Numbered from the stretch's first letter, positions 45,721-56,795 are shown. The stretch is DNA of 64,000 nucleotides from Bretschneidera sinensis (GCA_023935145.1 CM043698.1:72502501-72566500); one strand, 5' to 3'. A program made the numbers and translations. Notes: generated from the sequence alone by a model not told the origin.

Positions 45721-47004
45721 CTTTTATTGTTCGTATTTATTTTTATTTAACTGTTTATTATTCATATTTCTTGTTTTCCGGCACAACGTTGGTTTTTCTT
45801 TTTCAGGAACATAGTGCGTGCAACGAGCAATGCCAACCATCTAGTTCTCCATCTCCCAGGTCAGATCTTTCCATGTCACTCACACATTGGGGAAAATGTG
45901 TATATTAAGTTTGGGGGTAGGGGGAGACATATGCACACACTATATACCTTTTTTTTATAAAAAAAAGAAGATAAATGCTTATTCATTTTGTGTTGAAAAT
46001 TTTAGTTGATTTAAAACAAATATGATAAAACTTCATTAGTAAGCTTAAAATCTAGAATACATAGCCTAGTAATAAGAATTTTAAAAGTTTAATTACTTAC
46101 CTCAAGGCACTTAAGAATTCACAAAGTTTGATCTAAATCTGACACGAGCACATTAGCACACAATTGTGTGGGGTATAACATCTAATTTTTATGTATATGT
46201 TTCCATGACCTAAATGTAATCGGATAACTTGTTAGAAGAACACTTTGGCATAGAAAAATAAAGAAAAATGTTTGTCATGCAAAAGAAAAAAAATTAAATT
46301 AAATGCTCCTAACGATCATTAAATAAACTTTCCGTTGAGTAACTGGACCTCTTGCCTCAATAAACAGTGAGTGTTAACGTCAAAAGGTGGGAATTAAGCA
46401 TTTAGTGATCTTAAAAATTTTCAATGAGTAACTGGACCTCTTGCCTTAGTAAGTAGTGAGTGTTCACATCAAAATGTGGGAATTTCACTTGCTAGCATTA
46501 AGACCAGTTAGTTTCGCAGCCTTTTTTACTCGAGTTAGTAAGTCCTTAGGGGTGTCTTTACACCTAATGCCCTAAAACCATCTGGTTTGGGAGTCATTGA
46601 CTAAACACTCATTAAAAGGATCAACTAGAAAGCTTAATCGAACTCAACATGGCAAAAATCTCATGATGAAAGAAAAAGAAAAGAAGTAAAACTATGCCAT
46701 TACTGTTATGTCTGATAAGGAAATCAATGAAGGTTTGGACACCGAAACACTATAGATTAGAATTATTAGGAAGCTCCATCTTCTATGTGCTAATTCACCA
46801 CACACCAAATCAAACTTGCAATGCCTTAAACCAACCTTAGGTAAGTAACATGAACTTTTAAAATCCTTATTCATTGCAAAAATGTGTTTTTATTATAAGC
46901 TTACTCATGAACAATCATCATGGTTTTATATGCAACCCAAATTTTTGGATATCATGAAGAATGAATTTATCTTTGATTATGTTTTTATATAGTCTTTCAC
47001 TTTG
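45721..47004 (+). other. Element E 3' untranslated region
   Basis: Internal hairpin CACATTG-GGGA-AAATGTG (45883-45900), PPT-like aagtttgggggtaggggga (45907-45925) and the duplicated hairpin cassette (46328-46395, 46419-46483). No gene. Confidence 0.65.
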
Positions 47005-47042
47005 TATTGCTAAGGGACTAGCAACATGTAAGTTTGGGGGTT
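47005..47042 (+). other. Hairpin plus polypurine tract, element E
   Basis: TATTGCTA-AGGGAC-TAGCAACA (47005-47026, one mismatch) and aagtttggggg to 47040, two bases before the LTR. Confidence 0.8.
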
Positions 47043-48318
47043 TGATAAGTGCTTAAATAGTCATATTTATTAGGCTCTTTGTTTATATATTTTAGAAGAT
47101 TCTACTTCATTTTTGTGCTTTGTGTTTTTTATAGGTCTTTGAAGAAAAGAAGACATTTTGGAAGCTCTAAGGAAGAAAAAGTAAAAATCTGCAAACCAGT
47201 TAGCTGCGCTCGAGCGCATCTCTCTTGTGATTGAGCGCACAGGCACTCGTGCGCACACTTAGAAGGCTCAAGCGCACCCATACGCTCTAGCGTAGACCTA
47301 TGTGATCGAGCGCACGCGCACTAGAGGCGACAGAGCCAGATTTGGAAAGAAGTCTTCGGACCTTAAATTGGAAATTAGGGTTTTGAGAAACCCTTAGAGC
47401 CCTATATATAGACTTGGAAAACATAGAAAACATACTTTGGATTTTATCTTTTGATTTTGCTTGAAGTTGTAAGCTTTGGAGAGGAATTGACGACTCGTCT
47501 CCACAACATTCTTCAGGTTTTATCTCTCTTTAGTTTAGTTATGGTTATAATGTTCAGAATGTTTAGCATGTGTAACTAAACCTTAGTAAGGGCTTGGTTG
47601 AAGCTCTAATTATGCTTAACCAATAATTTAGTATTGGTGCCTTTGCAATATTTATGTTGTGATTCTTGATTTGATTAATGTATGTTTTTATTTAAATTCC
47701 TCATATGTGTGTGTCTGATCAACGTATGCATGTGGTATGGATTAGTTAGTTGAATCATTTTAGATGACCAAGTCATGGGTTCAACAATAGTAACAAAAGA
47801 AATCCACGCCAGATTTTTAGGTTAATCAACATGGCAATCCGGGAGCGGACCAAGCCCTAGGTCTCGTGTGGTTGTCGATTTCCATAGATCCTATGCTCTC
47901 TTAAGGAACAACTCAGTATACACCATGTTGAATCCCTTAAGAGAGAAAAGAGTTAGAGTATACACCATGCCCAACTCGTTGCTTAGGGAGATCAATAGCT
48001 TAAGGAGTGGACCAAGCCCTTAGGTCAAAACCCATTAGGTATTCATAGCATGAGTAAACCATTGACATATTGTTTTGTTGGGGTAGCATGATTAGTGGTG
48101 GATATCAAGTCCCTACGCATTTATCATTATCATTAATCTAAACTCAATATTTATTTCTATCTATTTTTACTCTGTGAAATTAATTCTAAAACGAAATTTA
48201 CCAATCCCTGTGGAGATGATCTCGCATTTGCACACTATGCTACTACTGACCTTGTGCACTTGCAAGTAAAACAAGTTCGGTTATTTGCTTATTAATTTAG
48301 GTAGATAAATACATAACA
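47043..48318 (+). repeat. Element E 3' LTR
   Basis: Starts TGATAAGTGCTTAAATAGTC, ends CATAACA. Lacks about 20 bp near its start relative to the 5' LTR. Motif array about 47204-47330. Confidence 0.92.
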
Positions 48319-48691
48319 TATTCCAAAACTGTTTGCCCTCCATCTATTGACTTCATTTTTCCCCCCGATCCTATTGCTTCTTCTCCATTGCCCTTTTTGC
48401 ATTTGCATGCCGAGCATCCACATGAAATTGTATTACCTAATGTGAATGGGAAATTTGCTGTTGAGGTACCTAGCAAAGCTACAACCTATAATAAAGGTGA
48501 TCGTGTCATGCATTTTGTTCTTTTTTCACATTGTTTTGACCTAGCTCTAAAAGAACCACCTGATCGGCCTATTGGACCTTTTTCCTATTCTCTATGAAAT
48601 TGGACCTTATACTTATTTGCTTGATTTACCTGCATATTTAAATATTAGTCCTGTTTTCACTATGAAAAATTGCTCACCTTACAATGGTACC
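48319..48691 (+). pseudogene. Element D integrase C-terminal part
   Basis: Between E and F: YSKTVCPPSIDF-like text, then HPHEIVLPNVNGKFAVEVPS and YNKGDRVMHFVLF (48420-48530), typical of the region just after the DDE core. After a stop and frameshift near 48597 comes IGPYTYLLDLPAYLNISPVF (about 48602-48661), the integrase C-terminal fold. The DDE core itself is missing. The segment connects with 54743 once element F is removed. Confidence 0.7.
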
Positions 48692-49944
48692 TGATTATGC
48701 CCAAAGTATAACACGGTAGTTATAGCACAGCTTTGGGGTGTCGATTCCACAGGGAGACAAACTAACTACAAGAGAAAGTGCAAACCTTAAAACGAACGAT
48801 AAAAATTAAACGAGAAAATCTGAGTTTGAAGTAGTGTGAAATAATTGTGTAAATATAATAGAGAACAACAAGGGTCCGGGAATCCTCCTTAGGTTCGTTG
48901 GCGTATTCTAATATTGATTCAGTTGTTTTTATCTCGATTGCAAGTTTCACATCCCAAACAAGCAATCGGCAAATATTCAATTAAAGCACATATATAAACC
49001 CTAATGTAATTGTTATGAAATACTCTTTGCTTTCAAGCACACATGGCCTAACTTATAGATTATCAAGAAACGAAAATATATTATAATGACAATACCATAG
49101 TAATGGATAAATCTATAAGAAAAATCTACCGAACTCAATCACACCTCAACAACATCACATAAGAATAGCATGACTAGACTTATATGGGGGGGAAAGATGC
49201 AATCACCAGATTAAGAGGAAATCTTCTAATTAGATTAAAAAGTAAATCATAACAATGTTTAATGATAATAAATCCAAACTACAATGAATCAAGACTAGAA
49301 ATTAAGAACAACTACACTTAGGGATTCATCCCTTTGCCTTGCTTGGAGATTAGTTGGACATGGGGCTCGTGCTTAATAGAGTTTTCCCCAGCCTCCAGCC
49401 TCTCCAAAAGATGTTCAATTCTAAAACCCTAAGTGGTTTATTTATAATACACAAGGTCCAAAGGTGTTTTAGGGTTTAGAACATCATTAAAAACCTTAAT
49501 TAGGTCATAGCTCGGAGAAGAAATTTTGTGCGCGTGCTGCACCTCTCCTTAGTGGGCGCCTAGGCTTTGTCTGATGGTGGGAGAGAGAGCTTCTAAGCAC
49601 TGCACCTCTCCTCTTTGGGTACCTAGGCACTAGGCAAAAGTGGCTTGTGCATGTTTCTGGGCGCCTAGGCCCTCATTCGTCAAAGCCTAGGCGCTAGCTG
49701 AAAGTCTTCTTCATGTTTTCGGGCTTCCTTCACTTCAATATTCATTTAGTCTTTGTGCTTTCGAACAACGATAGCTTTTCCTTTCCTTTTGGTCTCAAAT
49801 TACCTAAAAATGCACCGAAATAAGTCAATGATCCAAGAATATCACTTTAGAGTTATTAACGTATAAAAGTGCAATTAAGATCGAGATCAACCCTAAAATG
49901 CTAACAATTAAGCACTGTTGAGATGCATTTTATGGCTCTCATCA
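48692..49944 (-). repeat. Element F 3' LTR (left)
   Basis: Minus strand starts TGATGAGAGCCATAAAATG and ends GGGCATAATCA. U3 array of GGCGCCTAGGC-type motifs at about 49553-49700; TATA box is the complement of tttatttata (about 49437-49446). Confidence 0.93.
49553..49700. repeat. U3 array of GGCGCCTAGGC-type near-palindromes, element F
   Basis: Copies such as ggcgcctaggc, gtacctaggcactaggc and gcctaggcgctagc are spread over about 150 bp. The array begins about 107 bp upstream of the TATA box on the minus strand. The other LTR has the same array at 54345-54497. The motif differs from the Athila A-E motif, but its nature and position are alike. Confidence 0.75.
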
Positions 49945-49980
49945 CAACCCCCAACTAGCTTATTGCTAGTCCCTAGCAAT
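49945..49980 (-). other. Polypurine tract plus hairpin, element F
   Basis: Minus strand ATTGCTAG-GGA-CTAGCAAT (49962-49980 region, perfect 8-bp stem) then agctagttgggggttg next to the LTR. Confidence 0.8.
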
Positions 49981-51600
49981 TCAAGCAAAAACAAGAGATG
50001 AATTCTATGGTAGGAGTCAAAAATAAAGTAAAGCAATGCTAGTATTAAACTATGAGTAATTCACTTTTTGTCTCAGAAATTGCACATAATACACAACAAA
50101 TAGAATCATTAAATATCACTTAAGTCCAAAAGTAATCCAAACATCAATCTCAAAATCGTTATCGACTCTTAATATCCATCTTACCACAATCCATTAATCC
50201 GAACACCCAGATGATTTTATGCATGACATTCATGAATACAAGTCTTGGCCTCTAAAAACATAATAAATTGTTTGACATCAATCACATAAACAAGCCCCAT
50301 AGGCTTATTTTTCAAATCACTCTCCACTATTATAGAAAAATCACACTACATTGGATCAATAGGTCTTTAATAAGCTTGTAATGTTAGGCTAAGGTAAAGG
50401 TTAAGAAAGAACAAGAAGGATTTATCAAGTAAAAGAACTCAATCTCTTAGTTTTAAACATAACAACTTTAAGCACTAGATAATCTTACTTCAACACTTAA
50501 CTCTTTCAAACATTTTTGTAAGAGCTTTTCTCTCAATAAGTCACTACTTTTCTTCTCTCTTCTTCTTTCTTTGCCATATTTCATTCTTTTTCTTTTGTAT
50601 TTTTGGCATAAGACCATTCACCTCCTCTTTCATTCTTTTCTTTTCTTTTCCACAACCCCCAACTTATCTCCTTTAATATTCTTGGGTTATGGTGGTAGTA
50701 ATATTTTTCATATTTCCATCCTCACTCCTCTTCAGTGCTTCTCAACAGATGTGTATAAGTAAGTTCTTTTAAAAGAAGGGTAAGGATAAAATATTTTTTC
50801 GGCTCATAAGGGTAAGTAAATGGGTTTTTGAAAGAAACAAGGCTCAAATTCTTTTTCAAGAAAAGGGCTCAAACAGGTGACTAGTGATAGATATTGCAAA
50901 GGTAGGTTTGGAAGGCTCAAATGGTCCAAAAATGGCCTATATCATATCCTAAGTAGTGTGCATTCTAGGAATTCGCCTCAAGTGATTATCAAATAAGTTA
51001 TAGAGTTTGTCAAGACCACAAAAGTATTCACAAAACAATCACACATAAAACTTCTATAGATGCTTTAGACTAATCATGCAATCTTACCATAAACTAGAGT
51101 CTCAAACCAAATGAAGATTGATAATTAAATTATTCTTAAACCGAAGCAAGATTTAACTTCTTCTAAATGTTGTATGCTATCTAAATTAAGCTCATATCAT
51201 TGACATGTGAATTACGTCCAAGGCTAACACAAAGCATGCTAAAAACAAACCAAAAGGGAGAATGACACCAACAAGTTCAATGGAATAAGAAAAAAAATGT
51301 ATGAAAATAAAGAATATGGAAACAAAAAGATGCGTGAAATAAAGAATATGGAAACAAATAGATGTATTTCCTCCACCCCCAACTTAAAAATTGCATTGAC
51401 CTCAATGTAAAAGAAAGAGTAAAGGAAACTCCCTTTGTAGCCAAAGGTACACAGAAGCTGAAAATTGTGCTCCACCATTTGAACTGCTTCGTATATTTGT
51501 CCCTAAAAAAGAAATACTTAGTTAATACTGGAAAACAGAAGAAAAAAAAATGAACAATAAACAAGAAAAATAAATATGAAAACAATAAAAGTAAAAGGAT
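49981..51600 (-). other. Element F 3' untranslated region
   Basis: No gene. PPT-like tracts at 50651-50668 and 51372-51387 and the perfect hairpin CATTGA-CC-TCAATG (51394-51407) repeat the hairpin-plus-PPT arrangement of the larger elements. Small frames near 50571 and 51277-51621 are low-complexity, T- or F-rich chance frames. Confidence 0.55.
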
Positions 51601-51603
51601 ATG

Positions 51604-51655
51604 CTGTGGGGTGCCTCTCATGAGCGCTAAGTTTTATGTCTTCAGCTAGACGCTT
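51604..51655 (-). other. Conserved GCGCTCAT-GGAGGCACCCCA motif, element F
   Basis: Minus strand tagctgaagacataaaactt followed by agcgctcatgagaggcaccc. It is kept although F has no env-like protein, so its conservation is not explained by coding. Confidence 0.65.
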
Positions 51656-53300
51656 TTATGCCCTCCTAGACAAACATGAACTGAATGCACCAGCAACTGT
51701 TTCACTGTCAAATTGGGTGCTTGTATGCTTTGAAAAGGCCTCAAGGATGTTATCAGTAACATCTCCAGATTATGGCTCAATATATGGTCTTGTGAACCCA
51801 TGGGTGTAGATTGACTCCAATAGATTAAGGTGATGGACCTTTTCCATGGGTGAGTCAATCATATATACTTGGTGGCTCTCATCCATATCCTCTGATTTGT
51901 TTGGTGTTGGGATGTGTAATGACTTACCACTAAGTGTCATAATGGCATTCACCTCCTTTAAATTCTTTTGCGCCAGGTGTTGTCCATAGTGTGTGGACTG
52001 AGCTTGGGAAGAAAACTTACCTCACTCATTCACACTCAAAGAACTCATCAACTTGGATACTTGGCTCTTTAAATCCTTATGTTCTTCAACAACTTGCGTA
52101 AATAAAGATTCAATTCTTTCATTAGTCTTACTCTGTGCCTCAATGAAAGCATGCAAAGTTTCTTCTAAAGGACTCCTAGAGGGTGCAGGTGCATGATATG
52201 GTGCAGGATATGATCTAGAGGGTATCAGAGAAAGGTGAAAGAGGCTTCTTGTACATACTTAAGGCATTACATTGTTCCTCATACATCCCTCTCATCTCCG
52301 CAAACGTGGGATATTATTGGGCGAGATGATCTACCCCGCCACACACGAAACATGGTTCAAAGGACCTTGCATGATTAGTTACATGTGTTTGCTGTAAGCT
52401 CTTAGTCTTTAACACATCTAGTTCCCTAGTGAGCATCTCAACCTTAGCCTTTAGATTATCCTCTTCCCTAAGATGGTAAATTCCACCACCATTTGGGTTC
52501 CTTATAGGTCGTGACCTGTTTGTGCTTTCAGTAGCACTAGTTCCAATCCAGGTGTGAGCTTTTTTAACAAGCTCATTAAGGTATTCTATGGCCTCATCAG
52601 GATCTTTTTCTAAAAACTCACCATTACACATCATCTCTACAAATTGGCGCTCCTTATATGTAAGTCCCTCATAAAAATAGCTCACTAAACGCCAATTCTC
52701 ATACCCACGGTGAGGGCACATAGTCAACAACTCCTTAAATCTCTCCCAAGACTGATATAAAGACTCACTATCCTTTTGTGCAAAGCTGGAGATTTGCCCT
52801 TTTAAAGCATTGGTCTTATGTTGGGGGAAGTATTTATTGAAGAAGATCTGAGTCATCTCAGTCCACGACCCAATAGATCATGGTCTCAGTGAGTATAGCC
52901 AACTTTTAGCTCTATCCTTCAAAGCGAAAAGAAAGAATTTAAGTCTCACAATGTCAGCAGTTGCTTCTTGACTATAAAAAGTCGCAACTACTGCCTCAAG
53001 TTCCCTAATGTGCACATATGGGTTTTCACTTTCGAAGTCATGAAATGTAGGGAGTAATTATATTATCCCTGTTTTAAAATCTAAATGGCGAGTATTGGCT
53101 GGAAACATGATGCGTGATGGTGTGGCTGTTCGTGTAGGGTGGAGCTAATCCTGAAGGATCCTAGGGGGTTGATCTTCGTGTTCACTCATCTCTTCAGGAC
53201 TAGATGGATTGTCAAATAAAGGATTTAGAAAAGAATTTAATTCTGACTCTAACACAGGCCTACAAGCAAATCTACCCAAAGTGTCTCTATATCTGGGCAT
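51646..53300 (-). pseudogene. Element F gag
   Basis: Starts at the ATG complementary to 53298-53300 (MPRYRDTLGRFACRPVLESE). The gag core reads ENPYVHIRELEAVVATF, FALKDRAKSWLYSL and the open frame 52856-52314 (FFNKYFPQHKTNALKGQISS, YQSWERFKELLTMCPHRGYE). The zinc knuckle is CFVCGGVDH, then Gln, a stop and Tyr where the last Cys should be. After the NAIMTLSGK segment PR is missing, and the frame resumes at HHLNLLESIYTHG, equivalent to the PR-RT linker of A and E. It ends with QAPNLTVKQLLVHSVHVCLG, the RT entry segment, just before the conserved motif. Stops and one frame change are present. Confidence 0.8.
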
Positions 53301-53466
53301 GCAAGATCACAAAATAATAAAAAAAAAACAACAAGTAAATAATGTAGCAAGCTAAAAGAGGGAATAAAGTTACCGCCTTTTCAAACTGCTAAAAAGAAAA
53401 AAATATCTACAATTCTTCTACTGTCTTGTCTCAAGGTTGACAATCTTCCTTGTACTTAAGTGTGTC
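53301..53466 (-). other. Element F leader
   Basis: Short leader between PBS and gag. No motif array is seen. Confidence 0.5.
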
Positions 53467-53484
53467 TCCTCGGCAATGGCGCCA
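53467..53484 (-). other. Primer-binding site of element F (tRNA-Asp, two changes)
   Basis: Minus strand TGGCGCCATTGCCGAGGA matches the tRNA-Asp complement over 18 nt with two differences. Confidence 0.82.
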
Positions 53485-53489
53485 AAATT

Positions 53490-54742
53490 TGATTACACCC
53501 AAAGTATAACGCGGTAGTTGTAGCACGACTTTAGGGTGTCGATTCCACAAGTAGACAAACTAACTACAAGAGAAAGTGCAAACCTTAAAACGAACGATAA
53601 AAGTTAAACGAGAAAATCTGAGTTTGAAGTAGTGTGAAATAATTATGTAAATATAATAGAGAACAACAAGGGTCCGGGAATCCTCCCTAGGTTTGTTGCC
53701 TTATTCTAATCTTGATTCAGTTGTTTTTATCTCGATTGCAAATTTCACATCTAAAATAAGCAATCAGCAAATATTCAATTAAAGCACATATATAAACCCT
53801 AATGTAATTGCTATGAAATACTCTTTGCTTTCAAGCACACATAACCTAACTTATAGATTATCAAGAAAAGACAATATATCATAATGACAATACCGCAGTA
53901 ATGGACAAATCTATAAGAGAAAGCTACCAAACTCAATCACACCTCAACAATATCACATAAGAAGAGCATTACTAGATTATATGGAGGAGAAAGATGCAAT
54001 CACTGGATTAAGGGGAAATCTTCTAATTAGATTAAAAAGTAAATCGTAACAATGTTTAATGATAATAAATCCAAACTACAATGAATAAAGAGTAGAAAAT
54101 AAGAACAACTACACCTAGGGATTCATCATTTTGCCTTGCTTGGAGATTAGTTAGACATGGGGCTCGTGCTTGATGGAGTTTTCCCTGGCCTCCGGCCTCT
54201 CCAAAAGATGTTCAATTCTAAAACCCTAAGTGGTCTATTTATAATACACAAGGTCCAAGGGTGTTTTAATGTTTAGAACATCATTAAAAACCCTAATTAG
54301 GTCATAGCTAGGAGAAGAAATTTTGTGTGCGTGCTGCACGTCTCCTCAGTGGGCACCTAGGCTTTGTTTGATGGTGGGAGAGAGAGCTTTTGGGTGCCGC
54401 ACCTCTCCTCTTTGGGCACCTAAGCACTAGGCAAAAAGTGGCTTGTGCATGTTTCTGGGCGCTTAGGCTCTCACTGGTCCAAGCCTAGGCGCTAGCTGAA
54501 AGTCTTCTTCATGTTTTCGGGCTTCCTTCACTTCAATATTCATTGAGTCTTTGTGCTTTCAAACAATGATAGCTTTTCCTTCTCTTTTGGACTCAAAGTA
54601 CCTGAAAATGCACTGAAATAAGTCAATGATCCAAGAATATCACTTTAGAGTTATTAACATATAAAAGTGCAATTAAGACCGAGATCAACCCTAAAATGCT
54701 AACAATTAAGCACTGTTGAGATTCATTTTATGGCTCTCATCA
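53490..54742 (-). repeat. Element F 5' LTR (right)
   Basis: Matches 48692-49944 at full length; by eye the first 240 bp differ at roughly one base in fifteen. TATA box is the complement of tctatttata (about 54234-54243). Confidence 0.93.
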
Positions 54743-55014
54743 GTACCTTAGAGACTCCTATTGTGCCTTCTCATATTCATGCAAGTCCTACTCATGTGCT
54801 TGGAACCATATGGAATGATGAAGCTCTTCCTTCGTTATTTGGGACCATCCATCGCTACCTTGTCCGGTGGAAGGGTTGCCCAAAAGTAGAGAGTACTTGG
54901 CTTTCTAAAGTTATGTTTCGTGAACTTGATCCTGAGTTTTTAGATTTGTGTCTTAATTCTAACTCGACTATGTTGAGTTCTTTTCAACCAGAGGAGAATG
55001 ATGGAGAACGATAG
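54743..55014 (+). pseudogene. Element D chromodomain, pol C-terminus
   Basis: After TLETPIVPSHI comes HRYLVRWKGCPKVESTWLSK and then VMFRELDPEFLDLCL, the chromodomain pattern YLVKWKG...TWE/I....L...P.LL of Ty3/gypsy chromoviruses, ending at TAG 55012-55014. The stretch is open but is cut from its integrase by element F, so no protein can be made from it alone. Confidence 0.85.
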
Positions 55015-55323
55015 TTGGGATTTTACTTATGTTATTTAGGAAACTATTTATGTTATTTTGGGATTTTATTTATCTTATTAGGTGGAGATTTTTTTCTAGT
55101 GTGCTTAAGATTGGTTCCTATATAAGCATCTACTTAAGTTTATTTTAGACATACTAGATTATGAATTGAAAATTAATTATCTCTTACTTTATCTGTATTG
55201 GTTCTTTCCTTTTTGCCCTAATTTCACTTCTACCTATTCGACCCTGGTCTTCTGGTATTTTCTCCTCTCCTCTCATATTTCTCAAAAACTCTTTTTTTTT
55301 ATGTCAATACCTTTGCTACATCA
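55015..55323 (+). repeat. Element D 3' LTR
   Basis: The end (55150-55323) matches the partial 5' LTR. The start is unclear; a TG near 55034 is possible. A TATA-like tatataagcatc lies at about 55120. Short internal repeats of ggattttat and tatgttattt are visible. Confidence 0.65.
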
Positions 55324-55984
55324 GGAAGCCTCTTTTCAAGAGAATTTCTGAGAGTGGAACAAGGAGAGATAGACATAGAGAGAGAGAGAGAGAGAGAGAA
55401 TTACAAAGTCATGGGAGATAAGCCAAGAGTTAATAATTTAATGCTATTCATTAAACATGAAAAAATAAAACAGACAATGTTTGCATTGGCTACAACTGCT
55501 GCCAGCACAAGGACTTTTTGTTGCTTTGTAGGTGCTGTTATAAATGAAAATTAGCAGCTTCAAAGCAACTGCTGTGAAGTTTGGTGTTGCGAAAACCCAT
55601 TTCGGTTTTAGTGCAAGAGGTGAACTGTGGATAAGAATAATGACATCAGTAGTGCGTAGAACTTTGGGGGTTTTAGAGATACTCGTTCTTACAAGGAGGC
55701 ACTTACTAAATGTAGGGATTTGAGGATAATGTCAGAATTAAACGACACTTCGGTAGTATTCAAAGTTGATTTTTAGTGTTGTGGAAGAGAGTTAGGAAAA
55801 TTCAGATAGGAGTTTTGCGTTACAATGGGTTAGAATAGCTTTGGGGGTGGTTTACATTTATAAAATGAAAAGAAACTAAAGCCAATATATTTAAGAAATA
55901 TCTTCATTACACTTGGAAGCTTGATGACTACAAAAATAAAGCCATCATATTAAACTTTGGTTTATGTTTGATGTGGGGAAAAAA
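55324..55984. other. Unassigned sequence with (AG)n between D and H
   Basis: Contains an (AG)n run of about 11 units (55376-55399). No frame above 70 codons resembles a known protein. It may be host DNA or an old element. No 5-bp match for the D target duplication can be tested because the D 5' end is lost. Confidence 0.35.
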
Positions 55985-56728
55985 TACCTGTTTAATCACG
56001 CCGCTACCCGTGGCATCTCTCATTATGAATTTTAACATAATCAAAGCAAAGTTGACAGATTAGGGCACATAACACATGTAGAGAACACTGGTCATCTCGA
56101 CGTGAGAGAAATGACAGCTCATAAAGGCTTAAAATGGCGAAGTTCTATGCACATGATGAAAAAACCTTGGGCAGGCAATAAAAAGATCTTCTCAAAAGAA
56201 ATCTGCACAAGAAACCTCAACAGATAATGAATCACTCAGCAAAAAAAATAGGTGAATCAGAATGCGTAGCGTACAAATAGAACACTAAGCATATCAACGA
56301 AAGAGAAGTGAAAACTCGTAAAAGACTTACAAAATGATAGAGCTTTGTATGCATAATTGACTGATAAATCTCGACTCACTAAAAACCTCGAGCAGGCAAC
56401 ATCCATCGTCATACTGTAAAGTCTCCCACTAAAGACCTTCCAACTCATGGAAATCAAATCAAAGTCCATTTTTTCAATATAAATAGAAGCTCTCGCAAGC
56501 ATTGAGGACACAGACATATATCTGGTAAAAAAAAACAAATCACCCTTGAACACAAACTCTTCTTGCTCTCTTATTCTCAAAGCCCTGAAACTAACTTTGG
56601 CATCGGAGAATCTTTAGAGGTAAAAATCCTATCTACCCTTCGGTGACTTCTATGAGCTTTTTTCTTGATTTCCTCGTGTCTAGGTCCATGAACGATGACA
56701 CGTGTCCTTGGCACATATTCGGCATCAA
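55985..56728 (+). repeat. Element H 5' LTR (left edge uncertain) with duplicated U3 segment
   Basis: Two diverged direct repeats of about 140 bp (about 56065-56190 and 56262-56400) share agaacact, a cgaaagagaa-like tract and gggcaggcaa or gagcaggcaa. TATAAATA lies at 56478-56485. No CpG-palindrome array like those of A-G is seen. Confidence 0.5.
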
Positions 56729-56732
56729 TAGA

Positions 56733-56752
56733 TTGGCACCTTTTGTGGGAAC
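56733..56752 (+). other. Primer-binding region of element H
   Basis: ttggcaccttttgtgggaac resembles the Tat-type primer-binding region with changes at the CG sites. Confidence 0.6.
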
Positions 56753-56795
56753 ATGCTTCTTAATCTTATGAAGTGGCAAGAACTCATCTGTTACA

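Larger units (their letters stand above)
38198..48318 (+). mobile_element. Element E: second pol-less Athila, inserted in D and holding a solo LTR
   Basis: LTRs at 38198-39497 and 47043-48318 frame PBS, gag, PR, pol tail, env-like frame and PPT. The flanks tatta (38193-38197) and tattc (48319-48323) fit a 5-bp target duplication with one mismatch. It has no RT, RNase H or IN and uses the same PR-to-pol-tail junction as B. A solo LTR of the same family splits gag from PR. Confidence 0.88.
48692..54742 (-). mobile_element. Element F: gag-only Athila-like LTR element
   Basis: Both LTRs are 1253 bp (48692-49944 and 53490-54742). The target duplication gtacc is perfect (48687-48691 and 54743-54747). 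On the minus strand it has PBS, a gag, a short PR-RT linker remnant, the conserved env-end motif and a PPT. There is no PR, RT, RNase H, IN or env-like domain. It is a terminal-repeat-with-gag type of non-autonomous element. The perfect target duplication and equal LTR lengths suggest it is the youngest insertion in D. Confidence 0.9.
36136..55323 (+). mobile_element. Element D: chromodomain Ty3/gypsy element, truncated and split by E and F
   Basis: The pieces at 36136-38197, 48319-48691 and 54743-55323 form one element: partial 5' LTR, tRNA-Met PBS, gag, integrase C-terminus, chromodomain and 3' LTR. The LTR ends match (attatgaattgaaaattaat near 36145 and 55158; gctacatca at both ends). Everything between the zinc-knuckle region and the late integrase is missing apart from nested elements. 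Its 5' LTR is truncated to about 170 bp. Chromodomain elements use the domain to direct integration into heterochromatin. Confidence 0.8.

Noticed and set aside
48388..48597. Separate small gene at 48388-48597
   Set aside because: It fits the integrase C-terminal region of element D and continues toward the chromodomain after element F.
55354..55554. Small gene at 55354-55554 starting with an (AG)n-coded Glu/Arg run
   Set aside because: The frame is created by the microsatellite and has no recognisable similarity.
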